Source: Cyclina sinensis
Taxonomy: Eukaryota; Mollusca; Bivalvia; Venerida; Veneridae
Assembly: GCA_012932295.1 (NCBI GenBank)
Contig: JAAONU010000006.1
Span: 17,686,904-17,750,903 of the forward strand
Reading direction: 5' to 3'
DNA: 64,000 bases
The notes under the pieces were generated by a model that made no database searches, was not told the origin of the DNA, and was given only the letters and a program-made list of their open reading frames with translations. A program made the translations under genes and the position numbers. Of this stretch, positions 61,712 through 64,000 are shown piece after piece. Every line of letters starts with the position of its first letter. Within the stretch, counting starts at the first letter, position 1.

Positions 61712-61878
61712 GTGAGCCCATTTGTTATTCGGTCTTCAAAGTAGGAGGAAATAAAAGTTGGTTATTAAATAAATTATACTATATTAGGACATAATGTTTT
61801 GGTCTAACATTGAAGGGAATGAAGGCAATTTATTCTAGACAGGGTCACTAGATTCAACAAAAAGCTATAAAAGTGTAC

Positions 61879-62612
61879 CAGCAGCCAATTGTATAAACGA
61901 TTGTTAAAGTTAACCCTTGGTTAGTCACTAACCATGGGTTAGCGCTAACCAGTTTGGTTAGCTAAGCAAAGTGGTTAATCCATTTCTATAAAACTTTTTA
62001 ACCAAATGGTTAGTTAACCGAAACGGTTAAACTTAACCCATCTCAATTTTAACCAAGACTCCCATAATGCATCACATTAATCTCGAAATGCACCGCTTCT
62101 CATAGTTCCGTTTGTGTAATTTTCCCGCAATCTATTACAGTTTGCAGCAGACGAATACAGTTATAATGGAAGTTCAGGCATTACCAAACAAAACAATGTT
62201 CAAAAACTTTTCCCCCTCGGGAAACAGATGTACAGACTGAGAGTGTGAAGGACAATTTGATTATTATCAACAAAACATTTTTGATGGAGAAGGGGAAGAA
62301 AGTACAGCAAAGGGCCTGGGAATACAGGCCTCTGTGAATGCAGTAGGTGAACATATTCTCGGTACTGTTCATTCGTCTGTAGGTCAAGCAATCGAAATTG
62401 TCTCGGAAATCTAGCATTCGGACTTCAGCAATTTTTCTGGTTAACTGTTTAACCAGGGCACAGGAGGATGGTTATATTTAACCCACTAGAGGATAGGTTA
62501 AAACAACCAAACCTTTTTATACAAAAGCCAGCCAGACATTTAACCAAATAACAGCTAACCATAACCTTAACCCAGTGGTTAAATTTAACCATCTTTTTGC
62601 AATTGGCTGCTG
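61879..62612. mobile_element. TIR element in intron 4 of SLC16 copy B
   Basis: Perfect 13-bp inverted ends cagcagccaattg at 61879-61891 and 62600-62612. Both ends contain clustered gttaacc/ggttaa motifs (left: aaccatgggttagcgctaac). The flanks are contiguous in intron 4 of copy A (about 17760-17790), so this is an insertion of about 734 bp. The open frames at 62181-62417 are not recognisable; superfamily unknown. Confidence 0.8.
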
Positions 62613-62798
62613 ATATTCAGACGCGTACATCTTTAAAGGAACTATCAACACCATAAATGTAAGGTAAATGGCATTTCAGTGCCCGAAATGGAGACAACAC
62701 AGGTATTCTGTGAATCTTCATATTTTCATCTAAAAGAGACTTAAGTCACTTCAAACTTTCATAGAATAGCAACTTGCACGCGGAGAGAAATTACAAGG

Positions 62799-64000
62799 GT
62801 TGTTCAAAACTTTTTAGGACTGCGGCTCTGTACGCCATATAGGTTGTAACAATCAATATTCGTTTACATATTATCATTTCGGAGCATAATTGCCCAAATC
62901 TGAACCATGTTTTATTTTGATTATACTACACGACATTCTTTTCTCAGCGTTTAAAACTCTATAGTAACGTGCACCCGGCGCAATCGGTAAGTAAATGACT
63001 ACCAACTGGAATTTATAGTTATAACTAAGACCCGTTTACCGACATTTTTTCAAAATTACGAAACTTTGTCACGCCAGTTTACTCTTGGCGTCATCCGACA
63101 TATTGTCATAATTTTGTCGTCATTTAATGGAACAATTGATTCATGATTATTACTGGTCATGCCGTCCGATGAACGTCTTGAAGTACGGACAGAAATAAAG
63201 TTTTGCCAAGAGATGGGTGACACACCAACACAAACATTTGAAAGATTAGAAAAACGTAGGGAGAAAGTTCAGTTAGCCGGTCACTGGTTTTAAGTTGGTT
63301 TAAGCCCTCCAGTGAGGGAACGGGAAGCATTGACGACAAGGAAAAGACTGGTAGATCAAAGAAAATTTCGTCGACATTGGTGACGTCTGTCAAACAGATG
63401 CTTGAAGAGCACTGGTGGAGATGTTTGATATCAGCATAGGAACCATGTTCTACATACTTAGGAAGAATTTAAACATGAGAATGGTTGTAAACTTTAATAC
63501 TATATACAATGTATATGTTATCCCAATATAACCGTATTTTTTCTATTTTGAAGCATAGGTCTAATGTAACGACAATATGTGAAACATTCTGATTATATTT
63601 TTCAAAGTAAAAGAGACATTGCATGCTCACACGTATCGTATATATGTATTCATTTTTTGCCGTTTTTGAATTAGAGGTGGCGGAACTTGGCTTAAGTAAG
63701 GTATGTCATCCACCGTGCGAGCCCGATTTGACCCCCTTTTGACTTTGCTTCTTTTCCAAACATTGAAGCTGAACTGATAGACCGTCGGTTTGATTCGTTA
63801 AATGAGTTACGGACTGCTACCAACAACACTACACAGCAGCATGACCGTGATTGGTATCGGGATGTGTTCAGGCGGCAGTGGGTGCATAGGCACAAGCGAT
63901 GTTTCGAACTAAAATTTAAAAAAAAAGAATAGGCGTTACAGGACATACCCTAGAGCGCGACGTCAGGAACGTCGTTGATGTGCGCCGGATCGCATGACAT
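62799..64000 (+). mobile_element. Decayed mariner in intron 4 of SLC16 copy B, runs past the window
   Basis: The match to copy A intron 4 ends at about 62798 (aaattaca), and agggttgttcaaaac follows as the apparent left end. The transposase N-terminus is visible near 63160 (RTEIKFCQEMGDTPTQTFERL), then SIDDKEKTGRSKK. The C-terminus follows near 63705-63910 (PDLTPFDFALFPNIEAEL with frame repair by eye; WYRDVFRRQWVHRHK). The catalytic centre between is missing (about 63480-63690 unrelated), with stops and frameshifts throughout. The right end was not found before 64000. Confidence 0.75.

Noticed and set aside
61712..64000. Exons 5-7 of SLC16 copy B
   Set aside because: Looked for counterparts of GRIFFGFLTDR, LAEVFGTER and YDKTGSYD; none is present. 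They may lie beyond the window.

Overview
The window is AT-rich eukaryotic DNA with long introns, GT-AG splice sites, tRNA-derived SINE-like repeats, many MITEs and foldback elements, and diverged AGGTCA-rich repeats of a kind I associate with bivalve mollusc genomes. A bivalve, or at least a mollusc-like animal, is the best guess; the species cannot be told from sequence alone. There are no bacterial features. Most open frames in the window are non-coding.

Layout. 1-12 kb: repeat-rich intergenic DNA (a 43-bp satellite, a SINE-like repeat, two AGGTCA-rich degenerate repeat blocks, a series of related cassettes at 7.8-9.3 kb) with only weak exon candidates. 13.05-21.71 kb (+): a complete 7-exon monocarboxylate-transporter-like gene (SLC16 family), whose exons join in one frame to 503 codons plus stop. 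23.4-25.1 kb (-): a decayed LTR-retrotransposon gag/protease fragment with a 531-bp hAT-like MITE inside it. 25.5-27.2 kb (-): a truncated SLC22 pseudogene. 30.8-48.3 kb (-): an 11-exon SLC22 (organic ion transporter) gene that joins to 588 codons but has one in-frame TAG (codon 298) and an AA instead of AG at the exon 3 acceptor. Its introns hold a 1.3-kb mariner, two pogo-like MITEs, a SINE-like repeat, a GATA microsatellite and a 2.48-kb foldback element. 52.0-56.8 kb: a composite insertion that includes a 4.36-kb TIR element with its own probable exons. 57.80 kb to the right edge (+): a second SLC16 copy, exons 1-4 only, with a 1-base frameshift in exon 4. Exons 5-7 would lie beyond the window, past a mariner relic in intron 4.

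How it fits together. The two SLC16 copies are a tandem duplication: exons 1-3 have identical lengths, and introns and about 1 kb of upstream sequence also align. A locally duplicated SLC22 family on the opposite strand separates them. Both families are 12-TM MFS solute carriers, so this is a plasma-membrane transporter cluster, one member intact and the others carrying lesions. Paralogue pairs give empty-site evidence for several transposon insertions. No compact new multi-gene system was found. The most notable items are the SLC22 gene whose two lesions are both single A-for-G differences at sites where A-to-I editing could matter, the foldback element with mirrored subterminal motifs, and the exon-bearing 4.36-kb TIR element.
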